DNA of 64,000 nt from an uncultured Muribaculaceae bacterium (GCA_947627615.1 CANQWS010000002.1:88320-152319); one strand, 5' to 3'. Numbered from the stretch's first letter, positions 35,256 to 44,603 are shown. A program made the numbers and translations. The notes: generated by a model not told the origin, from the sequence alone.

Positions 35256-35959
35256 TGACTGCCGCATTCGCAGTCGTCACAGCATTCGTAATGGATGAAA
35301 TGGTTCTCGGAATGGCATGCCTCCACCCTGCTGTGGTCCACGATAAGATGCCTGTTGGCCATTGAAGCTATAGTGCTCATGTCGTGCGACACGAGTATTA
35401 CGGTGGTGCCTTCTGTCAGGCTGTCTATTATTTCATAAACCCTGTGCTCGAAATGGCGGTCAAGATAACTCAGAGGTTCGTCAAGCACCAACAGTTCCGG
35501 CGACGATATTATTGACCTCGCCAGAAGCGCTCTCTGCAACTGGCCCCCCGATAGCGTTCCTATGCCTGACCCCGTATATGCCTCAAGCCCTACCTTGGCT
35601 ATGGTTTCCTCCACGAGTTTCTTTTCCTCGGCCGAACTGAGTTTCTGGCTTTTGGCGATTCCGAGCCGCACCATCTCGCCCACTGTTATGGGAAATCTGG
35701 AATCTATCATGTTTTTCTGCGGAAGATAACCAACCGCGAGCTTTCCGGTCACATCTCCGTCGGAGTCAAAATATCGTACGGACCCGGTGGTAGGTTTCAT
35801 CAATCTGAGAATCACGCGGAGCAGGGTGGTTTTTCCGCCCCCGTTCGGACCGGTGACAGCCACGAAATCGCCGCGGTTTATTCGGAGACTTACGTCGGAA
35901 AGTATCTTCCGGTTTTCACGCCTGACGCTTATATCTGATAATTCTATGATGGGATTCAT
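35246..35959 (-). CDS. znuC: Zinc/manganese ABC transporter ATP-binding protein
   Basis: A 237-residue ABC ATPase with Walker A GPNGGGKTT, signature LSGGQLQRALLARS, Walker B LLVLDEPLSYLD and switch VSHDMS. The C-terminal 25 or so residues are unusual: rich in Cys and His (ACHSENHFIHYECCDDCECG), suggesting metal binding or sensing. It is coupled by ATGA to znuA upstream. No permease (znuB) follows; the gene runs into the convergent FAD oxidoreductase, so the membrane subunit must be elsewhere. Confidence 0.92.
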   Translation of the reverse strand: MNPIIELSDISVRRENRKILSDVSLRINRGDFVAVTGPNGGGKTTLLRVILRLMKPTTGSVRYFDSDGDVTGKLAVGYLPQKNMIDSRFPITVGEMVRLGIAKSQKLSSAEEKKLVEETIAKVGLEAYTGSGIGTLSGGQLQRALLARSIISSPELLVLDEPLSYLDRHFEHRVYEIIDSLTEGTTVILVSHDMSTIASMANRHLIVDHSRVEACHSENHFIHYECCDDCECGSHQP

Positions 35960-36864
35960 CGGTTCTTGGATTGGGCTTTAATGATTTCTGATATTCTCAA
36001 CAGTTCCGACGGCAGGGAATAGGCCATGGTATTAACCGTCACGCTCTCCACTCCGGCTGCGCCGGCTATCGAGGCTGAGCGTCCGTTGTCAAATTCCGGC
36101 TGGACCAGAAACACCATGGCTCCTTTGTCACGTGCCTCGTCGATTTTCTGACGGAACGAACGGGCCGAGAGCTCTTTGTTGTCCATACCTATCGAAATCT
36201 GGTCAAGGCCGTAGTCACGGGCAAAATAGCTCAGCGATGGATGCCACACCATGAATGACTTCCCGGAAAGGCCCGAAAGCTGACTGCTGATTGCGGCATC
36301 GGTCTCATTCAGTTCCGACATCAGTGACTCATAGTTTCTTCTGTATTCCGGAGCATTTTCCGGATCTATTCTTTCCAGCGTACGGAGCATGTTTCCTGCC
36401 ATTATGCCGCAATTCCTGACTGAAGCCCACACATGAGGGTCTGTTTCATGCTCATGGTACTCACCTTCGCCATGTCCGTGGTGCGCGTGATGGTGGGCAT
36501 GATTATGAGCATGGCATTCGCCGTGTGTCCCTTCCAGAAGTTTTATCCCTTCGGAAGTGTCGGTGAATTCCACATCGTCACCGGTCAGATTACTGAGTTT
36601 TTCCTCAAACGGAAGATAACCTGTGGCGAAGTATGCTTTGGAATCGGCCATCAGTCTGAAATCGGCTATTGACGGGTCAAAACTCTCCGGATCCTCGCCC
36701 CGGGCAAGCAACGAGTTGACGGTCCAGCGGTCGCCTGCGATTTTCTCAAGCAGATAGCGCTGAGGCTCTATGCTGACCGTAAGCACATTATCGGGATTCT
36801 TTCTCCCGCATGAGAAAGTTACGGCCAACAGTACCGTAAATATTACTGTCTTGAAGTTTAGCAT
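35956..36864 (-). CDS. znuA: Zinc ABC transporter substrate-binding lipoprotein
   Basis: A 302-residue cluster A-I binding protein. ATG 36864 is preferred; an in-frame TTG at 36876 sits inside the promoter -7 element. The signal peptide ends in the lipobox TFSC (Cys19). A histidine-rich loop at about residues 114-139 (CHAHNHAHHHAHHGHG) is the hallmark of zinc-binding members. The usual first-ligand motif DPHxY is replaced by DPESFDPS, a variant I associate with Bacteroidota. Later DPHVW supplies a histidine. It is the first gene of the znuA-znuC pair. Confidence 0.93.
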   Translation of the reverse strand: MLNFKTVIFTVLLAVTFSCGRKNPDNVLTVSIEPQRYLLEKIAGDRWTVNSLLARGEDPESFDPSIADFRLMADSKAYFATGYLPFEEKLSNLTGDDVEFTDTSEGIKLLEGTHGECHAHNHAHHHAHHGHGEGEYHEHETDPHVWASVRNCGIMAGNMLRTLERIDPENAPEYRRNYESLMSELNETDAAISSQLSGLSGKSFMVWHPSLSYFARDYGLDQISIGMDNKELSARSFRQKIDEARDKGAMVFLVQPEFDNGRSASIAGAAGVESVTVNTMAYSLPSELLRISEIIKAQSKNR

Positions 36865-36873
36865 ATTTAACAG

Positions 36874-36906
36874 CAAAAATATAAAAAATCATGTTCATTT
36901 CCTCAA
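36874..36906 (-). promoter_or_regulatory. Promoter of znuA (TTG-22-TATTTTTG)
   Basis: The minus strand TATTTTTG (36881-36874) has a TTG (36906-36904) 22 bases upstream, slightly longer than ideal. The predicted leader before ATG 36864 is about 5 bases. The -33 TTG lies in the left arm of the inverted repeat 36904-36922. Confidence 0.6.
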
Positions 36907-36922
36907 AAATTACTTATTTTTG
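36904..36922. promoter_or_regulatory. 19-base inverted repeat, candidate metal-regulator operator
   Basis: CAAAAAT (36904-36910), TACTT, ATTTTTG (36916-36922) is a perfect 7-5-7 inverted repeat in the divergent znuA/36938 promoter region. It overlaps the -33 of znuA and the -7 of the plus-strand gene. Its size and position suit a Fur/Zur dimer, but its AT-rich composition means it may simply reflect overlapping promoter elements. Confidence 0.4.
36915..36922 (+). promoter_or_regulatory. Promoter -7 element of the exported protein gene at 36938
   Basis: TATTTTTG matches TAnnTTTG and lies 15 bases before the ATG, implying a leader of about 11 bases. No well-spaced TTG is present upstream. Confidence 0.5.
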
Positions 36923-36937
36923 CATTGAAGCTACTTT

Positions 36938-37801
36938 ATGCATAAACTTTTACCCTTCATATTGATTGTTCTTTTCTGTCAGGGAATCAAGGCCCAGACG
37001 GAAACGCCGGTAATTACACCGGGAAAGGACAGACCGGCTGACTCCATACCCTCCTACATGAGGCCGGTTCCGGCTGTACTCCCTGATTCCTCGGCAGCGG
37101 AAATCAACGCCGCTGTTGACCCGAGGCTGGAGTGCATACGGTCAACACTTGAAATGAAATCCATTTTCTCGCCTCGCGTCAGTCCACGCAGATATGTATC
37201 CGGCCCGGTCACGGCACCCGGACTGGTTGCATTTCCTGTTTTTGACGGCGCCCTGACTTTCGCCGGCTCGTCGAACTCGCTTCCCGGAATGATGGGCATT
37301 GAGACAGGAAGCGTTTCCTTTACACGTCAGTTCGGAAATCTCACCGTATCGGCCTACGCCGACGCCTCCCATTACGGATACTTCCGCGGCATGCAGACCT
37401 CATGGGGATTCGGCGGAAGTCTCACCTACAGAGTCAATGAACGGCTTGCCTTTACGGCTTTCGGTTCCTACTCTTCGCCTCTGAGACCTGTAAATCCGGC
37501 CATGGCTTCTTATATGTCCGTCCCCTCTTTCGGCGGCTATGCCTCGATTGAACTCAACGAACACTGGGGAGTCAACGTAGGAGCACAGGCCAACAGATCG
37601 CTTGTGACAAACCGCTGGGAGGCGCAGCCCATTGTGGAACCATTTTACAAAATCAACGGCAAAGCGGCCATAGGAGTCGATGTCGGAGGCATACTGTACC
37701 AGCTCATCCGCAGCCACAGCGAGGGCCACGGACGCAGCAATCCCACCATAGGCCCGCCTGTAGGAGGCCCGCCCCCTGTCCGTCCGTATCCGGGCCGTTA
37801 G
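36938..37801 (+). CDS. Exported protein, probable small outer-membrane beta-barrel
   Basis: A 287-residue protein with a signal peptide (residues 1-19, ending IKAQ). A proline-rich region follows. From about residue 95 come alternating aromatic/hydrophobic strands typical of a beta-barrel (GSVSFTRQFGNLTVSAYADASHYGYF, split by turns; RLAFTAFGSYSS; HWGVNVGAQANRS). The C-terminus is Pro/Gly-rich (GPPVGGPPPVRPYPGR). I do not recognise the family. It is divergent from znuA across a shared control region, so zinc-dependent expression is possible (inference). Confidence 0.6.
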   Translation: MHKLLPFILIVLFCQGIKAQTETPVITPGKDRPADSIPSYMRPVPAVLPDSSAAEINAAVDPRLECIRSTLEMKSIFSPRVSPRRYVSGPVTAPGLVAFPVFDGALTFAGSSNSLPGMMGIETGSVSFTRQFGNLTVSAYADASHYGYFRGMQTSWGFGGSLTYRVNERLAFTAFGSYSSPLRPVNPAMASYMSVPSFGGYASIELNEHWGVNVGAQANRSLVTNRWEAQPIVEPFYKINGKAAIGVDVGGILYQLIRSHSEGHGRSNPTIGPPVGGPPPVRPYPGR

Positions 37802-37817
37802 AATCAATCACATCGTA

Positions 37818-39050
37818 ATGACCAATCACTTACCCCAGATAGAAATAATCACCCTGCCCTACGGCCTGAAACTCGTGCATCGTCACGAACAGACCGAAGT
37901 GGAGTATTTCGGAGCCACCATCAACGCCGGCAGCCGCGACGACCCGAAAGACCTTCCGGGACTGGCGCATTTCGTGGAACACGTCATTTTCAAAGGCACC
38001 ACCCATCGGCGTTCATGGCACATAATAAACCGCATGGAATCATGCGGAGGCGAACTCAACGCATTTACCACCAAGGAGACAACCACGGTCTATTCGGTGT
38101 TCCCCACAGGCAACTTCGACCGTGCCGCCGAGCTGATCGCCGACCTTATGTGTAATTCCATCTTCCCCGAGAGCGAGCTTGAAAAGGAACGTGACATAGT
38201 GGCCGATGAAATCAACCAGTATCTTGACTTCCCCGCCGAGGCGGTGTATGACGATTTCGAGGACCATATTTTTGAATACTCCGAGCTCGGCCATAATATT
38301 CTCGGCGACATCAGTTCGCTGAAGAAGTTCGATTCATCCGTCTGCGGCACATATCTGCTGGATAATTTCACCGCAAACCGCACCGTCCTGTTCTATGCCG
38401 GTCCGCTCGGCATTGACAAGGTGGCCCGAAAGGTCTCGCGTTATTTCACCGGACTGCCCGAAGGACTTCCGCTTAAACGGCAGCGGCCACACGAGCTTGA
38501 CTGCAGCCATTTCAAAGCCAGTACGGGCAACCATAACCATCAGGCCCACACCGTGGCCGGAGCGAGAATACCCGACATGTATTCGCCCGAACGCTGGACA
38601 TGGTCCCTGCTGGCCAACATTCTTGGAGGTCCCGGCATGAACTCGCTGCTCAACGTGGAATTGCGCGAGCGCAGAGGTCTTGTCTATTCCGTTGAGGCAT
38701 CCTCGTCTTTTCTGACCGACACAGGACTGCTCACCATCTATTTCGGATGCGACCACGATGACGTTGACAGGTGTCTCAGACTGATTCGCAATACCGTTGG
38801 CCGGATAAGCCGCGGCAAACTTACCGACCGCTTCATCGAAGCCGCAAAGAAGCAGTATATCGGCCAGCTGACTCTTGCTTCGGACATAAGGGAAAATTCG
38901 GTCATGTCCATGGCGAGAGCCGCTCTGTACTACGGCTCCATCCTTCCGCGCAAAGAGATTGTTGACCGTATCATGGCTGTCAGCGGCAACGACCTGCGCG
39001 AAGCCGCTGACAATATCTACGGCAGATTATCCTGTTACTCTATTTATTGA
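37818..39050 (+). CDS. M16-family zinc metalloprotease (insulinase-like)
   Basis: A 410-residue processing-peptidase type protein. The inverted zinc motif HFVEH (H51, E54, H55) and the third ligand E131 in DIVADEINQYLD have the expected 76-residue spacing. GLVYSVEASSSF in the second half matches the C-terminal M16 domain. No signal peptide is seen, so cytosolic oligopeptide turnover is likely. It starts 16 bases after the exported protein gene. Confidence 0.93.
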   Translation: MTNHLPQIEIITLPYGLKLVHRHEQTEVEYFGATINAGSRDDPKDLPGLAHFVEHVIFKGTTHRRSWHIINRMESCGGELNAFTTKETTTVYSVFPTGNFDRAAELIADLMCNSIFPESELEKERDIVADEINQYLDFPAEAVYDDFEDHIFEYSELGHNILGDISSLKKFDSSVCGTYLLDNFTANRTVLFYAGPLGIDKVARKVSRYFTGLPEGLPLKRQRPHELDCSHFKASTGNHNHQAHTVAGARIPDMYSPERWTWSLLANILGGPGMNSLLNVELRERRGLVYSVEASSSFLTDTGLLTIYFGCDHDDVDRCLRLIRNTVGRISRGKLTDRFIEAAKKQYIGQLTLASDIRENSVMSMARAALYYGSILPRKEIVDRIMAVSGNDLREAADNIYGRLSCYSIY

Positions 39051-39102
39051 TACATTTTTACCACTCCGGAGCGTCAGACTCGGATTTTTGCTTTTGTTTT
39101 AG

Positions 39103-39110
39103 TAATTTTG
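39103..39110 (+). promoter_or_regulatory. Promoter -7 element of dusB
   Basis: TAATTTTG lies 27 bases before the dusB ATG. TTG triplets upstream (39088-39090, 39095-39097) are too close for a standard -33 spacing. Confidence 0.55.
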
Positions 39111-39137
39111 CATCATCAACATTGTTAGTCCGGTTTT

Positions 39138-40151
39138 ATGAAAATAGGCAACATTGATTTAGGACCGCGTCCCGTGATGCTCGCTCCCATGGAGGATGTC
39201 ACGGACCGTTCGTTTCGCCTTATCTGCAAGGAACAGGGCGCCGATATGGTCTACACTGAATTCGTATCGGCCGATGCTCTGATACGCAACATAGCCGCCA
39301 CCACACGTAAACTCCATATCAGCCCGGGAGAAAGGCCCACGGCCATCCAGATCTACGGACGCGAGCCTGACGTCATGGCCGAGGCCGCGCGTATTGTCGC
39401 CGAAGCCGGTCCGGATATAATCGACATCAACTTCGGGTGCCCCGTTAAGAAGGTGGCGGGCAAAGGCGCCGGCGCCGGTCTGCTTCGCGACATTCCCAAA
39501 ATGCTTGCCATAACCCGTGCCGTTGTCAATTCCGTAAGCCTTCCGGTCACCGTCAAGACCCGTCTGGGCTGGGACCACGAGAACAAAATCATAGTTGACC
39601 TTGCCGAACAGCTTCAGGACTGCGGCATCAGAGCACTTACAGTCCATGGCCGCACACGCTCGCAGATGTACACCGGCTCAGCTGACTGGGACATGATAGC
39701 CCGCGTGAAAGCCAATCCGCGCCTGACCATTCCGGTGATAGGCAACGGTGACATCACCACCCCGCAGCAGGTGGCCGAGGCGTTTGACCGGTACGGTGTC
39801 GACGGAGTTATGGTGGGAAGGGCCTCGATTGGCGCACCCTGGATTTTCCGCCAGATGAAAGCTATGGCCGCGGAAGGCCATCTCGTCGACGAACTGACAA
39901 CTGCCGAGAAATTCGCCCTCGTCCGGCGCCAGATTCACGAAAGCATTGACCGCATCGACGAATACAGAGGCATCCTCCACATCCGCCGGCATCTGGCCGC
40001 CTCAACCCTTTTCAAAGGCATACCCCATTTCCGTGACACGAGAATAGCCATGCTCAGGGCTTCCACCCTTGACGAACTTGAATCCATTCTTTCACATATT
40101 GAAAACGATATAATTCCCCGATTAGACACCGCAACAACCCAACAGATATGA
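39138..40151 (+). CDS. dusB: tRNA-dihydrouridine synthase
   Basis: FMN-dependent TIM-barrel enzyme that reduces tRNA uridines, 337 residues. LAPMEDVTDRSFR is the N-terminal signature, and the catalytic cysteine is C101 in INFGCPVKKVAGKGAG. KTRLGWD, TVHGRTRSQMY, GNGDITTPQQ and GVMVGRASIGAPW follow. It is coupled by ATGA to the GIN-domain gene. Confidence 0.95.
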   Translation: MKIGNIDLGPRPVMLAPMEDVTDRSFRLICKEQGADMVYTEFVSADALIRNIAATTRKLHISPGERPTAIQIYGREPDVMAEAARIVAEAGPDIIDINFGCPVKKVAGKGAGAGLLRDIPKMLAITRAVVNSVSLPVTVKTRLGWDHENKIIVDLAEQLQDCGIRALTVHGRTRSQMYTGSADWDMIARVKANPRLTIPVIGNGDITTPQQVAEAFDRYGVDGVMVGRASIGAPWIFRQMKAMAAEGHLVDELTTAEKFALVRRQIHESIDRIDEYRGILHIRRHLAASTLFKGIPHFRDTRIAMLRASTLDELESILSHIENDIIPRLDTATTQQI

Positions 40152-40858
40152 AACAGTTCCTCTTTTTATCCGCTATGCTATGTGTCCTCGGCTTTTCCGC
40201 CTCGGCCGAGACCCACAGATATGACATGAAATTCGATGAATTCCATGAACTGAAAGTCATTGACGGTATCAACGTGGAATACGTCTGTGACCCGTCAAAA
40301 GCCGGACTCGTTGAATTCGAGGCCGATGCGAAAGTGGCTTCCGCCATAATCTTCGAGCCGAACAAAGGTAAACTGTCCATCAGTCTCGCAAGCCGTGATT
40401 CGGTCTATCATGACCTCCCCACCGTGAGAGTTTATTCCTCATATCTTTCGGCTGTGAAGAATGAGGGCGATTCAACTGTGACTGTCCATTCACCCGCTCC
40501 CTGCCCCAAGTTTTCGGCGCGGCTCATTGGCAACGGTTTCCTTTTCGTCAACGATATAAAGGCTACCGAAATCGGAGCCGACATCATATCAGGCCACGGA
40601 ACCATAAAAATGACAGGAAAAGCCACCACTCTGAAGGCATCCGTGACCGGAGCCGGCGAGATTGACACTACGGGCCTCCCCGCTCTCTATGTCTCCGCAA
40701 CCATAACCGGCACCGGTGTTATTTCCTGCAATGCGGAGAAAAAACTGTCGGCCGGCGGCCTCGGAACCGGAAAACTTCTCTACCGCGGCACTCCCGAAAT
40801 AAAAAAGAAACTGCTCTCGTCCGTAAAAATAATATCTCTCGACGCTCCGGCGGAATAA
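40148..40858 (+). CDS. Exported GIN-domain (DUF2807) protein
   Basis: A 236-residue protein with a signal peptide (1-20, ending SASA). A Head-GIN/DUF2807-type right-handed beta region follows: HELKVIDGINVEYVC, SARLIGNGFLFV, KASVTGAGEIDTTG, VSATITGTGVISC with regular Gly-x-Gly turns. Such proteins are common in Bacteroidota envelopes and are putative adhesin or anti-sigma-associated domains; the function is unproven. It overlaps dusB by ATGA and lies 4 bases before the flippase gene. Confidence 0.85.
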   Translation: MKQFLFLSAMLCVLGFSASAETHRYDMKFDEFHELKVIDGINVEYVCDPSKAGLVEFEADAKVASAIIFEPNKGKLSISLASRDSVYHDLPTVRVYSSYLSAVKNEGDSTVTVHSPAPCPKFSARLIGNGFLFVNDIKATEIGADIISGHGTIKMTGKATTLKASVTGAGEIDTTGLPALYVSATITGTGVISCNAEKKLSAGGLGTGKLLYRGTPEIKKKLLSSVKIISLDAPAE

Positions 40859-40862
40859 TGTG

Positions 40863-42350
40863 ATGGAACGGCCTGAAGGCAATATGAAACATCGTGTGGC
40901 GCGCACTCTTAAATGGAATGTGCTCGATAAAATTGCCACTCAGGCCCTCTATGGCGTAACCGGCATTATCCTTGCCCGCGTCCTTGATGAAACCGATTTC
41001 GGTCTCATCGGCGCCGTTCTTGTGTTCCAGTCATTCGCCACTCTGTTCATTGACAGCGGATTCTCTTACGCACTGCTGCAGCGCAAACGCCCCACCCGCG
41101 AGGACTACAGCACCATCCTTTGGTTCAATCTCGCCATTGCCACCTTGTCGTATGTCATCCTGTTTTTTGCGGCGCCGTGGATTGCGGAACTCTTCGAGAA
41201 CGACCTCAGACTCATTCCGCTGTCACGTGTCATGTTCATCACATTCATCATCAATGCGGCAGCCATAGTTCAGACCAACCGCCGCATGAAGCTGATGGAT
41301 GTCAAGATGGTCACCATAAGCAACTCCATGGGGCTGATAGCCGGCGCGGTGACCGGCATTTTCCTCGCCCTCACCGGATTCGGACCCTGGGCCTTGGTCT
41401 GGCAGGCTATAGTTAACGCCGCGGTGAAGACTCTTCTGCTCTGGGGCACGGATGACTGGCGACCGGAGATGCGCATATCGTTTCGGGCCTTGAGATCATT
41501 CTTCAATGTGGGCAGCGGAGTGCTCGGGACTTCTTTCCTGAGCGTACTCTTCCAGAACATCTACTCGTTCCTCATAGGTAACCGTGTCGGACTCCTGCCG
41601 CTCGGCTACTACACTCAGGCCGACAAGTGGAGCAAAATGGGAGTGGCGTCCCTCTCCGGAATTTTCACCCAGTCATTCCTGCCGCTGCTTTCGGAGTATC
41701 AGGACGACCATGAGAAATATTCCGCCACAACGTCGCGCATAAACCGTTTCGCGTCCTACATAGTCTTCCCCTCCTTCGCATTGCTCATAGTCCTCGCCAC
41801 TCCAATTTTCCACGCTCTTTTCGGAGAAAAATGGGACCCTTCGATAATTCTTTTCCAGCTGCTTCTCATCAGGGGAATTTTCACCATTCTTGTGACTCTC
41901 TACCATAACTATGTCCTTTCCCTCGGACGTTCACGCCTAATGGTCTACAGCGAGATAATCCGTGACGGGTCGGCCCTTATCGCCATTGCGGTCACTCTGC
42001 CCTACATAGCCCTGACCACACCTGACGACGTTACCCTCGGCATAACCATCTTCCTCTGGGGTCAGGTTGCCGCAGCGGTTATAGCCTGGGCCGTGATGCT
42101 CGTCATTGCTGCGAAAACCTCGTGGAGCAGCCCGTGGAGATATGTCACTGACTCGCTCCCTTACGCGGCCCAGTCATTGCTGATAGCCATGATTCTGTTT
42201 TTTATCCGCGGTTTCATTCCGGGAGCATGGACGCAGATTGTGGTGCTCACGGCAGTAGGATGTGCCCTCTATCTCGGCATAAACCATCTGCTCGGCTCCA
42301 GGGTCCAGCAGGAAGCCCTGCAGTTCATCGCCTCAAGATTCCGGCGCTGA
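40863..42350 (+). CDS. Polysaccharide flippase (Wzx/MOP superfamily)
   Basis: A 495-residue integral membrane protein with about 12-14 hydrophobic helices. It begins KHRVARTLKWNVLDKIATQ, typical of lipopolysaccharide/teichoic acid flippases. LARVLDETDFGLIGA and IDSGFSYALLQRK are family segments. It would translocate lipid-linked oligosaccharide across the inner membrane, though no glycosyltransferase cluster surrounds it. ATG 40863 is chosen; GTG 40860 and ATG 40884 are alternatives. Its 3' end overlaps the convergent methyltransferase gene by 18 bases. Confidence 0.9.
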   Translation: MERPEGNMKHRVARTLKWNVLDKIATQALYGVTGIILARVLDETDFGLIGAVLVFQSFATLFIDSGFSYALLQRKRPTREDYSTILWFNLAIATLSYVILFFAAPWIAELFENDLRLIPLSRVMFITFIINAAAIVQTNRRMKLMDVKMVTISNSMGLIAGAVTGIFLALTGFGPWALVWQAIVNAAVKTLLLWGTDDWRPEMRISFRALRSFFNVGSGVLGTSFLSVLFQNIYSFLIGNRVGLLPLGYYTQADKWSKMGVASLSGIFTQSFLPLLSEYQDDHEKYSATTSRINRFASYIVFPSFALLIVLATPIFHALFGEKWDPSIILFQLLLIRGIFTILVTLYHNYVLSLGRSRLMVYSEIIRDGSALIAIAVTLPYIALTTPDDVTLGITIFLWGQVAAAVIAWAVMLVIAAKTSWSSPWRYVTDSLPYAAQSLLIAMILFFIRGFIPGAWTQIVVLTAVGCALYLGINHLLGSRVQQEALQFIASRFRR

Positions 42351-43154
42351 TTCCCTCTGGCGCGTCAGCTGCCAGAATGCTATGGCCGATGCAGCGGCTA
42401 CATTTAGTGAATCAACATTGTTGGCCATAGGAATGCACACGGTATAGTCAGCCGCCTCTATCACCTCCGGCGCAAGGCCGTCGCCCTCCGTGCCCATTAT
42501 GACGGCAAGACGAGGCTCGGCCATAAGCTGCGGATTGTCTATGTCTACGGAATCGGTCCGCAGTGCCATCGCAGCCGTCCGGAATCCATGTTCATGAAGT
42601 GACGACACCGGCCCGTCAATCCATGCCCACGGTACCAGGAACACCGACCCCATAGAAACCCTTATCGAACGGCGGTTCAGCGGATCACATGACTGGCGCG
42701 TCAGCAACACCGCATCCATACCCAGAGCGGCCGCTGACCGGAATATGGCGCCGATATTGGTGGTATCCGTCACGGAATCTATGACCACTACCCTTCTTGC
42801 TCCTTCAAGCACTTCTTTAAGAGGAAGTTCCTTGGGCCGTTTCATGGCACAGAGCACGCCCCGCGTCAGAGTGTAACCGGTAATCGCCGCAAGAACCTCG
42901 CGCGAACCTGTGTAGACCGGAATGTCCGGACATGAGGCTATTATATCGCTCGCATCGCCGGCTATGTGCTTGCGCTCGCAGAGCAACGCTACCGGAGTGT
43001 AGCCGGCGGAAAGAGCCACGCGGATCACCTTCGGACTTTCGGCTATAAACACGGCCTGCTCCGGATTCAGTCGTGAACGCAACTGAGCCTCGGTCAGCGA
43101 GGCGAACATTTTTATTCTCTCGTCGGCTATATCTGTGATTTCAATCTCTTTCAT
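42333..43154 (-). CDS. TrmH/SpoU-family RNA 2'-O-methyltransferase
   Basis: A 273-residue SPOUT methyltransferase with an N-terminal substrate-binding domain. The catalytic core carries DTTNIGAIFRSAAALGMDAVLL (motif 1), MGTEGDGLAPEV (motif 2) and IPMANNVDSLNVAAASAIAF (motif 3, the SAM knot). The target may be rRNA or tRNA and is not assignable. It lies 66 bases downstream of the ClC gene. Confidence 0.92.
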   Translation of the reverse strand: MKEIEITDIADERIKMFASLTEAQLRSRLNPEQAVFIAESPKVIRVALSAGYTPVALLCERKHIAGDASDIIASCPDIPVYTGSREVLAAITGYTLTRGVLCAMKRPKELPLKEVLEGARRVVVIDSVTDTTNIGAIFRSAAALGMDAVLLTRQSCDPLNRRSIRVSMGSVFLVPWAWIDGPVSSLHEHGFRTAAMALRTDSVDIDNPQLMAEPRLAVIMGTEGDGLAPEVIEAADYTVCIPMANNVDSLNVAAASAIAFWQLTRQRESAPES

Positions 43155-43220
43155 GCCGCAAATTTAGCCTTTTTTTGTGACTTGGCATGAAATTCATGCA
43201 TCGGCCGGACACCGCTATTT

Positions 43221-44603
43221 CTATTTCCTGTGAAATATGAATCTGCGCAGCAATCCGTTGGAGCGGTCCATCTCTTTGGAAAAGAAACTGTCGGCGGTGA
43301 ACAGACGCACAACCCCGAATGACAGTCCTGCAACTATCGTGACCGGAAGAAGCAGATAGAAAGCCGAGGACATCTCCGTCACCACGAACATCGACATGAG
43401 CGGCGCCCTGATGGCTCCCGCCATGACTCCTGCCATGCCGAGAAACGCCATCTGCCCTACCGGCAGATGGATGCCGAACAGGGCGTTGCATCCCGCTCCG
43501 AAAACGTAGCCGGCAAAACAGCCTGCGAACAGCGTGGGAGCGAACTCGCCGGTAACGCCTCCGCCGTTGTAACTCAGCGATGTGATGAAACATTTTATCA
43601 GCAGAATGCATGAAGCTATCACAAACAGCACCATAGGCTCGGACAGGTCGTTTTCCCATATCGACCCGTAGGCTATGGCTGCAAAATTGCCGTCAATCAC
43701 ATTGCGCATGACCGAAAATCCCTCGCCGTAGAAAGCAGGGAAAAGCATAAGCAGCAAACCTACAAGACTTCCTGAGATAAGACCTTTGACCCACCGGCTT
43801 CTGATTTTATCGAGAACATGCTCAATGAGCTTCATTATATAGCTGTAGTACAGAGAATAGGCACCGCAGAGAAGGCCTAAAAGAACCGTCCACAGAATCA
43901 GATGTGGGTCGTAGGTCGGCATGTTGGCCACCGCGAGTTCGAGCGAAAAGCCGCTGAGGGCTATGGCTGTCAGTGACGCTATTACCGTAGAGAGCAGAAG
44001 CACCATGCATCCGAACGAGCCAAGACCCATTCTCAACACTTCGAGGGTGAACAAAGCGCCTCCTATAGGGGCTTTGAAAATGGCTGCTATTCCGGCTCCG
44101 GCACCGCAACCGAGCATCATCATGGACATCGAGGCCGAAAGCCCTAATTTACGGGCAAGCGTGCTTCCGAGAGCCGCGCCGCTGAACGCTATAGGGCCCT
44201 CCGAACCGGCCGAGCCTCCGAAACCGAGAGTAAAGGACGTGGCCACGAGAGGCGAGAATGTCATCTGGGCCGGTATGAACGGATTGTGATTCCGGATGTC
44301 ATGGGTTATCACCCTCACTCCGTAGCTGAGATTGGCATGAAACACCTTGGTACAGAGAAACACCGTTATCATGACACCGGTCACAGGCATCAGAAGCAAA
44401 AGCCAGTCAGGTCCGAGGGGATGAATCGAGCGGCTGACAATTTCGGAGATGAAAGCTATTGCCGATTTGAGGGCCCAGGCCATCACTCCCGCTCCAAGAC
44501 CAAGCACAGCAGCCAGAATGAAAACAAACGGGCGTTCGGAAATCTTCCCTTTGCGCCAGCGTTTGAATCGCTCCATTATTGAATCTGAACAATCGGTTGC
44601 CAT
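43221..44603 (-). CDS. ClC-family chloride channel/antiporter
   Basis: A 460-residue membrane protein with the ClC fold (about 10-12 helices). FGGSAGSEGPIAFSGAALGS carries the gating glutamate (E135) of the GxEGP motif. AAIFKAPIGGALFTLEVL and GGVTGEFAPTLFAG match later filter regions. The first filter motif GSGIP appears as LSYGVR, an atypical variant, so ion selectivity is uncertain. No CBS domain is present. Start at ATG 44603; no promoter match in 44604-44719. Confidence 0.9.
   Translation of the reverse strand: MATDCSDSIMERFKRWRKGKISERPFVFILAAVLGLGAGVMAWALKSAIAFISEIVSRSIHPLGPDWLLLLMPVTGVMITVFLCTKVFHANLSYGVRVITHDIRNHNPFIPAQMTFSPLVATSFTLGFGGSAGSEGPIAFSGAALGSTLARKLGLSASMSMMMLGCGAGAGIAAIFKAPIGGALFTLEVLRMGLGSFGCMVLLLSTVIASLTAIALSGFSLELAVANMPTYDPHLILWTVLLGLLCGAYSLYYSYIMKLIEHVLDKIRSRWVKGLISGSLVGLLLMLFPAFYGEGFSVMRNVIDGNFAAIAYGSIWENDLSEPMVLFVIASCILLIKCFITSLSYNGGGVTGEFAPTLFAGCFAGYVFGAGCNALFGIHLPVGQMAFLGMAGVMAGAIRAPLMSMFVVTEMSSAFYLLLPVTIVAGLSFGVVRLFTADSFFSKEMDRSNGLLRRFIFHRK

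Noticed and set aside
43141..43659. Minus-strand frame of 172 codons overlapping the ClC gene in another frame
   Set aside because: The ClC frame carries conserved channel motifs; this one is Arg/His-rich with no motif.
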